64,000 nucleotides of DNA from Chaetoderma sp. LZ-2023a (GCA_034401795.1 CM067369.1:88897312-88961311), one strand, 5' to 3'; counted from the stretch's first letter, positions 22,430 to 34,158 are shown. Numbers and translations are program-made. Notes: a model not told the origin generated them from the letters alone.

Positions 22430-23864
22430 TAGAGCTGGGCGGTATTGATATTTACATGATGGTATCGGTACCATGAAAAAATACTGCGGTACCACAGTAT
22501 ACCGTCATCTGAGCTTGAGGCATGCCATGAAATTAGAACAATATTTTCCATTTCCTTTTCACTGCCATCTCCAATCAACGGTAAATATAGGTAAAATAAA
22601 TAAATCTGCTTCCTGATTTAGAGAAGAAAAACATGACCGTTTAGTTTCACAATTTTATTAGGTTACTATTTTTATTGATGTAATATCATTCACGGGAATA
22701 TCGGTCAAAGGGTGTGGTCGACTCGCTAACTATTACCCGCTGTTTGAGACATTGGGGTGCACTATTTTCAATCTGGATTGTTCTTGCTATTAATGCGTGC
22801 GACCAGCAAATGGTAAATTTAAGTTTGGCAGTCGAGCGCTTTGATAAACAGAGTCCAGACAAAATCCGCGAGTATTTAAACGGGGCGAGTGTTGTACTCT
22901 TTTATTTCTGTTGGAGTCGTATATTCTGTTACTCGCGAAAACAGGCCTATACACATACATATAACACAATATTGAATATAGCCGATTCCAAAGCTTCTGA
23001 TAATTACCGAGTACCCGATGTGCAGACTCGTTACTCGCCATGCTTCACGCGAACAGTGCGTGTAAAAAGCTATTTCCGTGAACTTCCGACGTGTAGCCAG
23101 TTTAAAAATGAATTACAAAAACTAAAACACTATAATTTTTAGGTGTCGTTACTTAAACTGGATTTAATCTTTAAAGAAATTTCTTAAAACAAGCCAGAAA
23201 AATAAAAAATAACAACCTCAACGCTTGCTCGTTGTTAATAAATTAGCACGTGATCAAAACGGCGCGAGCAAATACTACGTTTTAGTCAATTTTCATTGAT
23301 AAATTCAGCATAGTAATGTATTTTCCCACGGTCTAGTTCATGAACAACCAATCAGATACGTCTTTGCGAGATTGCTGTTGTGTTTGAATAGCACGCAGTT
23401 TGTATGTTATTTTGTTATTCTAGCGTGTTTGTTCAGTGACAAAATGCTTGGAGTAATAAATTACAAATAATAGAAATAGGGAATATATTATAGTGTAATT
23501 AATACAGGCGGATGGCCAGATAATGAGTTTAGATGTTTTAAATAAAGCAATTTTACCGTGAGACTTTCAAGACGTACGTTTGCCATACAATTCTGCCTGT
23601 CATTATTTTGTAATTGACGTCCTGATGTTTGTTTTTACAACGACCCTTTCACCTGAACTCGGCTAATAGTTAGGGATGCCTGTATTTTTGGCACTATTAG
23701 CACTTATTTACCCTTGGCCAAGTCAGATTTTATGAATATATTTCTCAAATATTGGTCAACCATTATGGATGGTATTCACGGTATTTGGAAATGTCAACGG
23801 TCATGGTATCGATTCACGGTATACCGCGGTCCTCACGGTACTACCATCAGACCGCCCAGCTCTA
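22430..23864. mobile_element. Non-autonomous hAT element with 8-bp target duplication
   Basis: The terminal inverted repeat is TAGAGCTGGGCGGT at the left, and its exact complement ACCGCCCAGCTCTA closes the element. Flanks are TCTGAGGG (22422-22429) and TTTGAGGG (23865-23872), 7 of 8 matching. Subterminal sequences carry GGTACCACAGTATACCG-type blocks on both sides. The open frame at 22714-23142 shows no transposase motif, so mobilisation would need a transposase in trans. Confidence 0.75.
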
Positions 23865-23899
23865 TTTGAGGGATGGAATTTTAAAACCATTTGATTACC

Positions 23900-25170
23900 T
23901 ATTTACCTTGTAGAACATGCAAGAGCTCTGCAAACGGCACATAATACCCAGCCCTGATGACAAACCAATGAATGAGCTCTTTCAGAACATCGCTATTTTC
24001 ACGATGACCTCTTGTGGCCATATTATATTTAGGATCATCATCGATTTCAATAAGTTTATTCCTCAAACATACATGTAGTCCAGTCATCCTATGAAGCTTC
24101 AAATCAATTCGATAAATAGTAACAAAGTTATCATCCGGCATTGTCTGGAAATGAATTTTTAAGATTGCCACCGGTGGCTGCCGGCCAGCTTGGATTTCCG
24201 ATCAGCATCTATTTTGATAGCTTTCTTCTCCAGGTCTGGTCCAACCACCCTATGACGTTTCAAAGTGATCCGATAAATTAGAACAGAGTTACAATCCTGA
24301 AACCACTTTTCAAGATGGCCGCACTTAGTTGGTGGCCATCTCGGATTTCGGATCATTGGCAATTTCGATAGGTTTCTTCCCCTGACCTAGTCTAATCACC
24401 GTATGAAGTTTTAAAGGGATCCAATAAACAGTAAGTTATCATCCGGAAACCAATTTTCAAGATGGCCACCAGTGGGTGGCAGCCATCTTGGATTTCCGAT
24501 CTTCATCAATTTTGATAGGTTTCTTCCCCTGACCGTGTCCAATCACCTTATGAAGCTTTAAAGCGATCCAATATCCAATAAACGGTAACGGAGTTATCAT
24601 CCAGAATTTTGATAGGTTTCTTCCCCTGACCTAGTCCAATCACTGTATGAAGTTTCAAATTGATCCGATAAATGGTAAAGAAGTTATCATTCAGAAACCC
24701 ATTTTCAAGATGGATACCGGTGGCTGGTTGCCAACTTGGATTTCGGATCATTGCCAATTTTGATAGGTTTCTTCCCCATACCTAATCCAACAACCCTATG
24801 AAGTTCCAAAGCAATCCGATAAACGGTAATGGAGTGATCATCCGGGAACCAAATTTTCAAGATGGCCGACTGTGGCTGGCAGCCATCTTGGATTTCGGAT
24901 CATCGTCAATTTCGATAGGTTTCTTCCCCAGCCCTAGTACAACCGTCCTATGAAGTGTCAAACCAATGCGACCAAACGGTAATGCAGTTATCATCCGGAA
25001 CCAGATTTTCAAGATGGCCGACTGTGGCTGGCAGCCAGCTTGGATTTTGGATCATCGTCAATTTCGATAGGTTTCTTCACCAGCCCTAGTCCAACCATCC
25101 TATGAAGTTTCAAAGAAACCCGATAAACGGGAACTGAGTTATCATCTGGAAACCACATTGCGCGCCAAAT
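23900..25170. repeat. Tandem array of a ~150-bp repeat, array 1
   Basis: Successive units carry TTTTCAAGATGGCC near 24158 (degenerate), 24312, 24460, 24710, 24857 and 25009, so the period is about 150 bp with one longer step. Each unit runs: TTATCATCCGGAAACCA, CAAGATGGC, GGTGGCTGGC, GCCATCTTGGATTTC, ATTTTGATAGGTTTCTTCCC, TAGTCCAACC, CTATGAAG. The array opens with AGAGCTCTGCAAACGGCAC and closes with a GGAAACCAC block. Units are diverged, so the array is old. Confidence 0.8.
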
Positions 25171-25205
25171 GAAAAACATTGGGCGCCAAATGAAAAACAT
25201 AAACA
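25140..25205. repeat. 24-bp tandem duplication
   Basis: GCGCCAAATGAAAAACATTG is followed by GGCGCCAAATGAAAAACATA. It lies at the right edge of the 150-bp array. Confidence 0.6.
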
Positions 25206-25457
25206 GGACGAGGTCGAAATGCCAGGTGACTTTTTCCGTAATGTACATGAATTAATTACGAGCAGGATAAGTCTAAACGCACCAAAACATTTCCTGACAA
25301 GATTTTTTTTCTAAAACGTGGTCGTGTTTTTCTCGGGCTCGCCGATAATAGTATTCTCGATATATAATGTAGACAGGGATTGAAATGAAAATACATGTAA
25401 GTGCTAAAATCGTCGGCAGTCCTACTACTTGTCTATCGCGCAAAAATAATCTACATG

Positions 25458-25625
25458 TACGTCAAATCCCGCAAGTCGACATGTTCCGCTGCGTTGGATG
25501 TTTATAGAAAGTAAATGCGAAAGCAACCGGATGAGAATAAACTATGTCAAATCTCACCAGGTCGGCATGTTTCGCTGCGCTGATGTATTTAAAAAGCAAA
25601 TGCGGAAGAAACCGAATGCGAACAT
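25458..25625. repeat. Two-copy tandem repeat of about 84 bp
   Basis: GTCGACATGTTCCGCTGCG...AAATGCGAAAGCAACCGGATG is followed by GTCGGCATGTTTCGCTGCG...AAATGCGGAAGAAACCGAATG. The copies are about 80-85% alike. No coding meaning is apparent. Confidence 0.6.
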
Positions 25626-25629
25626 TGGG

Positions 25630-26560
25630 AAGATTCGCGGGACTAATATTTCCGGTAAAATGTCAAACAAAACTACAAAATAGATCTATCACGATCAACT
25701 GTGGATGTTTCTTGAGCTTCCATTTGTCTTCATGTAAGGTTTTATTCCCAATAATAAGTTAGATATTAAATTTATTAGATTTAATAGATGGAGCTAGCAT
25801 ACTTCGCATAGTTTCATACAAATACAATGACAATCACCAACAACGCGAATACATTTGTGCATAAGTACATTATGTAAACCATTGCAAAATCTCGTCGCAA
25901 ACATTCATTTCAACAAATAAACTTTACAATTCTGTTTTATTCCCGATATGAAACTAATTTAAAAGAACACCGTGAAAATGTGTTGTCCTTTCTCGTCATT
26001 CATGAACAACATTTTGAAACTGTTCCAGAATGCCACAGCGAGAACAGTTTAACATGTTTAGCATTCACGAACGAGATTTCCACTCCTCATCTGATAGGGA
26101 GTAGAAATTTTTTTCGGGAATCACGGTTCCTGTGCCGTTGTCGAATGGTAGGGTTCTTGTTAGATCTGTTTGCGAACAGCAAGAACTGACAACTCAAATG
26201 GGTAACACCGACTTCTACTTGTAAGGAGCCAAAGTCCACAGGCATTCCAATTTACTAAGCGTGTGAAACGCGCCTATGTTTCTCACAAATGCGCTGGGTA
26301 TTTTGAAGACATGGCATGCTCTCTAGCCGTGTTCATATTTTGTTTCCAAACGCTTTCTGATACTTTATGGCACGCTAAAAAAATGTCACTTATTTGTTGT
26401 TTTTGTCCTGGCGCGGTGGTGTTTTTTTGTTTTCTTCATGTCGCGTTTATGCTTTCTTCGACTAACTTTTTGTTTTGCATCTGACACGTTATTATTTTCT
26501 TCTTGGCGCATTTTTGTTTTTGTCTGTTGCGTTTTTATTCTCAGGACATGTTAACGTAAT
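25630..26560. other. Intergenic, nothing recognised
   Basis: No defined element was found. 26370-26550 is T-rich with repeated TTTTTGTT and GGCGC words. Open frames here lack family motifs. Confidence 0.5.
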
Positions 26561-26564
26561 TCTG

Positions 26565-26700
26565 AGCTGTACTGTAAGCTCCACCCATGATTTGACCTTG
26601 TTGGGATCAATCCATGTACTCTCTGAATACCAGTTTCCAGAAAACTATACTGGTATGTAAGCTGTCAAATAATTTAAAACTACATGTACATTTTTGTAAA
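26565..26700 (+). repeat. Partial CTTTCCAG-family element
   Basis: AGCTCCACCCATGATTTGAC, TTGGGATCAATCCATG, CAGTTTCCAGAAAACTATAC and TAAGCTGTCAAATAATTTAA correspond in order to the left half of the copy at 17640. The right half is missing. Confidence 0.45.
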
Positions 26701-26714
26701 TTGACTCGTTGTCC

Positions 26715-27200
26715 TTTCTGTATATACATGTAGTTTCATGTCCAGGAAGGAAATTTCAGTCTCTCTGAAATTTCAGCCGTCAACTTGGCGGTTTTGTGTG
26801 CTTTGTTCATGTATTCCACGAACTCTTGTGCTTTATCAGTGCCATGGTCCCAGATCATAAATATGTCATCTATGTATCTGAGGAAGAGGCTGGTTTGGAG
26901 GGTGCCTCTTTGAGTTCTTCTTCAAGGTTGGCCTTAAATATGCATGTGTAGGTGCATGCAGTTTTGCTGCCCATTGTAGTACTGCCTACCTGGATATAGT
27001 GCTAGTTGTTGAAGACAAAAACATTTTTCTGTTTGCATTAGCGTATACCTGGTATGCCCTATTTTAGCATGTATTTGTATACTACCACTAGACCTTCTAT
27101 ATTACAGATATTGGTGTATAGAGACTCCATAGTGACTACATGTCCAGTGGCTGTATGTAATGCTATATGATTCTAAGATGCTTTTTTCACCATATGAAGA
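26715..27200 (-). pseudogene. Penelope-like element reverse transcriptase remnant
   Basis: Read on the minus strand the order is: VVTMESLYTNICNIEGL (near 27100-27170), GSTTMGSKTACTY.CIFKANLEEEL (about 26920-27000), LFLRYIDDIFMIWDHGTDKA with the catalytic YIDD (about 26850-26890), FVEYMNKAH, and EISFLDMKLH (about 26735). This order and wording (LYTNI, TTMG, RYIDDIF.IW, FLD) is typical of Penelope-like RTs. At least one frameshift separates the LEEEL and RYIDD blocks, and stops occur upstream. No GIY-YIG endonuclease is visible. Confidence 0.75.
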
Positions 27201-27249
27201 AAGCGGTACAACTCGAGTTACCACTTTTCGTGATGGATAAGAATAGGGA

Positions 27250-27400
27250 TATAGGAGACCTGCAAACTGCCAGTACAAACAGTCAGTAGTTTTTCAAGTG
27301 GAAAACCATGATTTTCAGTAGTTTCACACACCCTTTCAGTGGGGGATTTTCAGTAGTTTGACAAACTTTTCAGTAGTTCAGTAGGTATTAAAATAAGCAA
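27250..27400. repeat. Short TTTTCAGTAGTTT repeats
   Basis: The word TTTCAGTAGTT recurs at about 27312, 27350 and 27371, separated by variable spacers, giving an irregular tandem. Confidence 0.45.
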
Positions 27401-27429
27401 CAGAATGCATGATTTTAAGCAAAATGCAA

Positions 27430-27530
27430 GGCCAGAGAAGACTATCTTTTAAATTCTATCACTGAAATGATTGGCTCAGTTAGCGAGCCAGTCATTCCAG
27501 TGGTAAAATTTTTAAATAGTCATCTTGTAT
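27430..27530. repeat. Partial piggyBac-type foldback
   Basis: This is only the core palindrome: GGCTCAGTTAGCGAGCC flanked by CACTGAAATGA and TCATTCCAGTGG. The outer ends are lost. Confidence 0.5.
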
Positions 27531-28599
27531 TGTATGAGTTCATTGCTAGTTACATTTTTTTAATTGCAATTTATTATTATCACCGTTTTACTGTTCTTTG
27601 TCCTTTAATGGTGTTGCAACATTATCAGGTTTCGCTGAGTGCTTACATGAAGTTTAGTTGTTATTTTCCATATTTATACATCAATTTGGAAAACAAACAC
27701 CATAATCCACTGTGTAGAAAATATCATACAGCGATCCCAGAAATATATATTACCACGAAAATCATGCTACAACATTTCGGTAAAAACTTATTATATTACG
27801 ATATGAACAAATTATTTAGATTTTCTCCCACAAAGAATGGATGATTTCTGATTTGCATCAGTATATTTATGTAGTTGAATTGCATATTTGTGGCCATCAT
27901 AAATAAACACACTTCCTGGATCCTCGCACAGTGGTAATTTCCACATTTTATTACTCTAAAGTAACAAGGCGAAACATGCCAATTAACAAGATTATAGAAT
28001 CGTGGCAGGTTGTTCCATAGAGTTCGAATAGCCGTAGAGCATTTATGCTAATTCTATTATGTACCGCTAATCGAATTGTGTCAGATTAATATAGCCAATA
28101 CAGTTTTATTTCTCATAAGAGAATATAAATTTGTGTGTGTTCACATTCTCCTCCAATTACAAAAAGAGAATTGAGTCCCTTTCAAAGGCTACATATGCAG
28201 GGTCTGAAATAAGGAGTCAATTTGATCTGACAAAAAAGCTGAAGTTGACTAACCTGACGGGTTAAATTTTTTAATCTAGATGCTCTCAGAGGCCATCTCC
28301 TGCATTTCTGGAGAAAAATATAGGTTTTCGGTTGGCTGTGAAATTGTTCTATTTTTACCCATTTTGTCCTGAAAAAGTCAAATAGACTAAGACATTTTCA
28401 GGAGAAAATGCATAAAGATAGATCAATTTCATAGTCAACTGTAGGACCCAGAAAATGAGGACTTAACCACTTATACTCGGTCCTCCATTTAGCAAGGGTT
28501 GCCCCTTTGGGCACTTTTCGCTCAGATGCCATTTTAGCAACACATCAACTGCTGTCACAGTCATGTACAATTAAATTGTAAAAAATTTTCACTTTAGAA
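27531..28599. other. Intergenic, nothing recognised
   Basis: This is AT-rich sequence. A 125-codon open frame (27467-27844) overlaps the foldback core and shows no family motif. Confidence 0.4.
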
Positions 28600-28821
28600 C
28601 ACATTAGTCAAAGAAGGCTTGTGATAGTTTTCCTGATAAATGTTCACTTACAGGTCAAGAGATTATTTTTGAAGTTTTCCATTGAAATGGCTTATTTAGT
28701 AACTGAGACAGTCATTCCCGTGGTAAATTTTCAAAAATAATCTCTTGACCAGCAAATGGCCATTAACTATTTTTAATTAAAATTTTTAGGCAAATTTGAC
28801 CATTAAATGGTTAATTGTAGA
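28600..28821. mobile_element. piggyBac-type foldback MITE
   Basis: The arms are GGTCAAGAGATTATTTTTGA and TCAAAAATAATCTCTTGACC, with CCATTGAAATGGC near the centre. The right end AATGGTTAA preserves a TTAA. It is diverged but full length. Confidence 0.5.
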
Positions 28822-29935
28822 ACGCGAATATAATGGTAACGCGCGTGTTGTCAAGTGTCTTCTCCAGTGCGATTATTTATGAACTTGCTTTCTTCACTTC
28901 TATTGTGAGAAAACTCGCCCGCTATTTCATTGGTTTTCTATATACAGCTACCAAGGAAATCGCGAGGAAGAATTAGCTTCTTCAGTATCGAAGACGTGAA
29001 AGAACGCGTCTCAAACTTCTGTGAAAATCTCTCACGTAATGTCATTGGATTTTCTAGATATAATTATGTCCAACAACCAATGAAATTGCGAGACCAAATT
29101 CTCTTCTCATGACAGAAGGTGTGTAAGAACACATCACTAACTCGTGCGCAGTGGCAGATTTTGTAGATCCGCCATTGCTAATTTTGCATTGACTCGATGA
29201 TTTTCAGACTAGTGAAATGACAAGATTTTGAGTGGTATCATTTATCAGATGGTCTATGCAATTTTATCTGTCATTTATTCGCCGTATGACTTAATTTTCA
29301 AGTCACTCACGGTCTATATCCCTCATTAGAAATCAGAAAATTCGCCAGTATAAAAGGTTTACACTATTCCCGGGACAATTAGCTATTGTAAGACCACCCT
29401 CTAGGATGAATTTGCCGGTATGACGCGTTTTGACAGATCACGAATACTGGCAACCAAGGTGAATATCGTTTTCACTTAGAAATGTGCAAATGACGCACAA
29501 ACTCACGCTCGATCGATCTATCGTATTTGAGTGCGATACCAACATTGTTCACTTGTTCTCTTTTTCCAAAATTTGCAGATTTTCCCCAAAATTCATGTTC
29601 AGTAAAAAATTTTTACCCATCCAGATTTGATTGGACATGACCGATGTCCGACCATTATTTCACACCCTGACATATGTATGCTGAAGTAAAGCTATGTCCA
29701 TAAGCGATCTACTGTTATTTGAACGGTGGTCTCATATGTTGGCTAGCTTGAGAAAGTATCACACATTGATACGATGGAAGCTGACATGTGCTTCGATAAG
29801 CGGTCACCGTTTTATTAGACCCACAAATCGAAATTTGCACATGTAAATTTTTTAACATTGTGTCCGTATTACCATAACTGTCCTATTTTTTATTTCCGTA
29901 CATGTCTTTTCACTCGCTGCCCGTATGGTCGGGAT
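28822..29935. other. Intergenic, nothing recognised
   Basis: Three ATTGG/CCAAT words occur near 28930-29080. No exon with splice sites and family homology is visible. Confidence 0.4.
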
Positions 29936-29944
29936 ACCTGTTTC

Positions 29945-30030
29945 TACCAGGGTTCTGTTAGGATTGCGCGATTACGTGATTAAATCGAAAATCGTGATTA
30001 TGTTTTAAATCGTGAATTTATATGATTAAC
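29945..30030. repeat. Truncated hAT-like end
   Basis: CAGGGTTCTGTTAGGATTGC is followed by GCGATTACGTGATTAAATCG and repeated ATCGTGATTA/ATCGTGAATT words. This resembles the CAGGG-plus-CGATTA ends of some hAT short elements. The other end is not found, and array 2 starts directly after it. Confidence 0.35.
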
Positions 30031-30034
30031 AAGA

Positions 30035-31215
30035 GCTCCGCAAACGGCGCATAATACCCTGCCATGACAAACTAATAAATGACAGCTATCAGAAAATATT
30101 TATTTCTTCCTCAAACCAGTAATCGTTATTAAGTATCAAAGCGATCCGCTAAACGCTCAAGGAGGTATCGTCCGGAAACCAATTTTCAAGATGGCTGCCG
30201 CTGACTGGTGGCCATATTGGATTTCAGATTATCGTAAATTTTGATAGGCTTCTTCACCAGACATATTCCAATGATCCTAGGAAGTGATCTGATAAATGGT
30301 AACGGAGATATCATCCAAAAACCAACTTTCAAGATGGCAGCCCGTGGCTGGCGGCCATCTTGGATTTTGGATCAGTGTCGATTTTGATAAATTTCTTCCT
30401 CAGACCTAGTCCAACCACTCTATGAAGTTTCAAAGCGATCCAATAAACGGTAACGGAGTTATCATATGGAAACTAATTTTCAAGATGGCCACCGGTGGCT
30501 GGTGGCCATCTTGGATTTCTGATCATTGTCAATCTAGATAGGTTTCTTCACCAGAGGTAGTCGAACCGCCCGATGAAGTTTAAAAGCGATCCGATAAACG
30601 ATAACCGAGTTATCATCTGGAAACCAATTTTCAAGATGGCAACCGGTGGCTGGCGGCCATCTTCGATTTTGGATCATTGTCGATTTCAATAGGCAGACCT
30701 AGTCCAACCTCTCTATGAAGTTTCAAAGCGATGCGATAAAACAGTTATCATCCAGAAACCAATTTTCAAGATGGACGCCGGTGGCTGGTGGCCATCTTGG
30801 ATTTCGGATCATTGTCAATCCAGATAGGTTTCTTCACCAGACCTAGTCCAACCACTCCATGAAGTTTAAAAGCGATCCGATAAACGATAATGGAGTTATC
30901 ATCTGGAAACCAATTTTGAAGATGGCAACCGGTGGCTGGCGGCCATCTTCGATTTTGGATCCTTGTCGATTTCAATAGGTTTCTTCCAGACCTAGTCCCA
31001 CCACCCTATGAAGTTTCAATGCGATCCGCCAAACGGTAACGGAGTTATCATCCGGAAACCAATTTTCAAGATGGCCACCGGTGGCTGGCAGCCATCTTGG
31101 ATTTCGGATCATCGTCGATTTCGATAGGTTTCCTCCCATGACTAAGTCCAACCACCCTATGAAGTTTCAATGCGATCCGACAAATGGTAATGGAGTTATC
31201 ATCCGGAAACCACTC
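30035..31215. repeat. Tandem array of the ~150-bp repeat, array 2
   Basis: Same unit and orientation as 23900-25170. CAAGATGGC blocks lie near 30187, 30331, 30481, 30636, 30769, 30919 (GAAGATGGC) and 31069, a period of 133-155 bp. It opens with AGAGCTCCGCAAACGGCGC, matching the start of array 1, and ends in GGAAACCACTCTGCC. Shared start and end blocks around a variable repeat number suggest a mobile unit with a central array. Confidence 0.8.
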
Positions 31216-32197
31216 TGCCACCTGCATGCCCGCCCGGACGGACGGTGGCATTACATAACACGCCAAAAAATTTGGCGGGGTATAAAAAATTTAAATGAGG
31301 TCTATGAATTTCAAATCTATGGTTACTTAATCAGAGCATTAACCTGAAAAAAAAGGAAATATTATTAGATACGGACAGACTTATACAGGTCGCCAGTAAA
31401 ACAATTTCAATAACATTCATAACATTACAATATTTTACAACAATATAACGATGTTGAACATGCTGCCGAAAATGTAATCATGTGAGAGGCTGCCGAAAAC
31501 GTATGGTTTTATGCACTATATTTGCGTCTCGATAGGCTTATGAAAACGAATTAATATTTGTGGCTTCCGAAATTACATGGCTGCTGAAACCGCCCGAGAC
31601 CCACTTCAACACTTGCCAACCCCAAATTTCAGGGTGTGAATCTGGTAAACTAGAGGTCAGACATGACATTTTAAAGTATATTTATCAACTAGAGATATCA
31701 CTGTTACATAAAATATATTCATCCTAATGATCCTTTATCTTAATTGCTTTTGAAAAATCGAGCCTAATGTAAATGTACCCTTTGTGTGGAATGGCTGAGC
31801 TATCTGCTATGTGATTATGTTACTACATAATCATGACATAGTGTTTGACAAGATTTTGTGCCGAACCAAGTCCATAGTAAACCCCGGATGGGGTAGAACC
31901 CAGATATAGCCTCAAGATCAAGAAGATCAAGCGTAAGCATAACCGTAAAGCATTGACAAATGACGCTTTATTATGCGGAAGCAAACGTGATGAAAGTTAT
32001 CAACGAAAATTGGTATCATGGTGAGTTTATCATTATACGTAAAACAGTGTTAACAGTAAAGCACATGATTAATGACACTTGATAATTTTGATGTGCTTTT
32101 ATGTGTACAAAAGTTATTAATGCACTTGCAATTTGTAATTTTACCGTCATTAAAGTTCATTTTTGACGTTTGCAATGAAAACAAATCAACTGCGCAT
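31216..32197. other. Intergenic, nothing recognised
   Basis: A short palindrome CGCCAAAAAATTTGGCG lies at about 31261-31277. Otherwise no element or exon could be supported. Confidence 0.45.
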
Positions 32198-32254
32198 GTC
32201 TGCAGTTGTCTGTAAAGCGAATTCGGCCCGAACCAATTCTCCATACATGGGCGT

Positions 32255-32324
32255 TGGCCCGGTTGGTAAAACCGGTGTGCTACACATGCTTGGAATTCCA
32301 ATCCAAAAGAGCCGGATTCAATCC
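32255..32324 (+). promoter_or_regulatory. tRNA-like Pol III A and B boxes
   Basis: TGGCCCGGTTGG (32255-32266) fits an A box, and GGATTCAATCC (32314-32324) fits a B box; in copy 2 the latter reads GGGTTCAATCC. The D-arm-like CCGGTTGGTAAAACCGG and the T-arm-like CCGGGTTCAATCCCCCG of copy 2 can fold. The head resembles a tRNA-derived SINE. The following TCCTTCGGAGGGGACG block looks like a SINE body motif. Confidence 0.55.
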
Positions 32325-33672
32325 CCCGTCCAGGCATGTGATCAAGGTGTAAAAACCTGCGTCATTCCATACGGCATTCACATGACACGTCCTTCGGAGG
32401 GGACGCAAAGCCGTCGAACTCGTCTCGTGTGGTGTCTGTTCCATGGGGGACGTAAAAGAACTCACGCCGAGTGGCAGGCCCAGTATCGGGAGCTCAGTCG
32501 TGAATACGCTCTGATAGTGTAAATAGTAGATGTCGGATGTCAGTATATCCAAGATGCCACAACTGAAGCCTGTAAGACGCCTATCTAAAAAGGCGGATGG
32601 TACAGATGTGAGCAGACTGGTCTTCACTGTGCGGCATAGTTGGCAGCCTGCTCTAACCAACCTACGCCACAGCTGTCAGCGACGCTGTCGGTGGCTCCCT
32701 GGTTCACTATCTAGACTGTCTGTAAATACGTTACAAATAATTGTAGAAACACCCCAAGGGGTGCGGATATGTGACCAGGAACCTCACTGAGCAGTGACGC
32801 TGTCAGTCTGGTCGGTACTATATACAGGAGGAAATTACGAAATACAATACATAGTACACGGTACAAAAATGGGTTCGATTTGATCGGCTTTAAAATTTCA
32901 CGTTCTGTTATCATATTTTACGCACAAGTTTTAATGACTTTTACATTGTTTGCCGTCTGCCAAGCGTGTACAGTGCTATTTCAACTAAAGACAGTCTTTT
33001 TATTAACTTTTCGTAAGAAGAGTGCTTCACAACTATATGTGTTACTTGTAACACCAGTTTTCGTGACTACAGACCCGAGACATGCCTGTCATCTCATCCA
33101 TGTGTGTATCACCGTCACCATCTTCATGTTGTGCCGCTACAGTGTATTTGCCATGTAAACATCTACTGTCGCTTCTGTGATCATTAACTGTGATAACTAA
33201 CATTCCACACAGGCTTCATCATCTTCATCATCCAGATCTGGATACGATACCACACTCATAGTATGAATACGATACCACATTCATCTTATGTGCTTAACCT
33301 TCACATCTTGTCATCCTTGTTGTGATCATGTCTACGTCTGCATTGTGATCTCATACACACCCACGTGTCACCACACTTGTCTTTCATGTTGTCATCGCCA
33401 GTTACTACATGTTTTAACATTATACATCATGTTTTAATATCTTCATCCTGTGATCGAACTTTTTAACAGAAACATTAAACATCACTATGATTTTAACGCT
33501 GTTCATTATTTTAATCTACTGAAACACATGAAAGTTTACAAACAATTTTAACAGAAAAAACTACTGAACAATTTTACTTTTAATCAGTTTTAAATAACTT
33601 ATCCTGATGAATCTGTACACAGAACAGTATTAGTTCTAGCAATCCAGTATTCTTTTAACATATCAATCACCC

Positions 33673-34017
33673 ATGGATCTGCCAAATGCAATTGCTATTC
33701 CTGGAGGCACATCATTCAGCATAGGACCAGATAGTGAAATAAGACAGAGCACTCGAACCAGAAATGTTAACTACAGAAGCCGAAACTGCTATTCACCACA
33801 AGCAAGTTCCAAGGCGACAAAAGACTATGCCATCAATAAACCTAAAGCACTTGAGAAGAAACTGACTCATACGAAGAGAGCCTCCATAACAATAAACTGG
33901 AAAGACGGTGGAAATCAATGTATAATTGAACTCTCAGCTGCAGTTCTAGAGCTATTCAAAGAATGTACTGATATCTCAAACCGACCCAACCACAGACAAC
34001 CGTGTCGAAAATTGTAG
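33673..34017 (+). pseudogene. ORF1 N-terminal part, LINE copy 1
   Basis: A 114-residue frame starts MDLPNAIAIPGG and is rich in Ser, Arg and Lys, with no recognisable domain. It ends in a stop at 34015-34017. The same reading frame resumes about 60 bases later with a heptad-like stretch (MELKREAAQLSE, then AYVAKLEVEVNDLKRSQN) interrupted by a TGA. A coiled coil here would be usual for LINE ORF1. The decay is shared by copy 2. Confidence 0.55.
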
Positions 34018-34158
34018 CAATAAGAAAGAAATTGCAGCGCGGACAGCAAAGCTAAAAAACCCTGGGAGATGGAATTGAAGCGCGAAGCAGCTCAACTGTC
34101 AGAATGAGCACGATCTGCACGAGCATATGTCGCAAAACTAGAGGTCGAAGTCAATGAC

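Noticed and set aside
22714-23142. 142-codon frame inside the short hAT element
   Set aside because: No transposase or other family motif, no splice context, and composition like its surroundings.
24159-25248. Recurrent ~70-residue frames in the 150-bp arrays (also 30766-31266)
   Set aside because: They follow the tandem unit, including its hairpin, and vary in frame between units. This is satellite sequence, not a gene family.
23900-31215. CRISPR-like reading of the regular arrays
   Set aside because: Units are adjoining, diverged and lack short identical repeats with unique spacers. The sequence is animal.
32255-32340. A functional tRNA gene
   Set aside because: The boxes and arms are present but the anticodon arm and acceptor stem do not pair convincingly, and it is embedded in a repeat.
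32163-32522. 119-codon frame at the LINE 5' end (also 43131-43463)
   Set aside because: It spans the tRNA-like A and B boxes and SINE-like body, so a coding role is unlikely.
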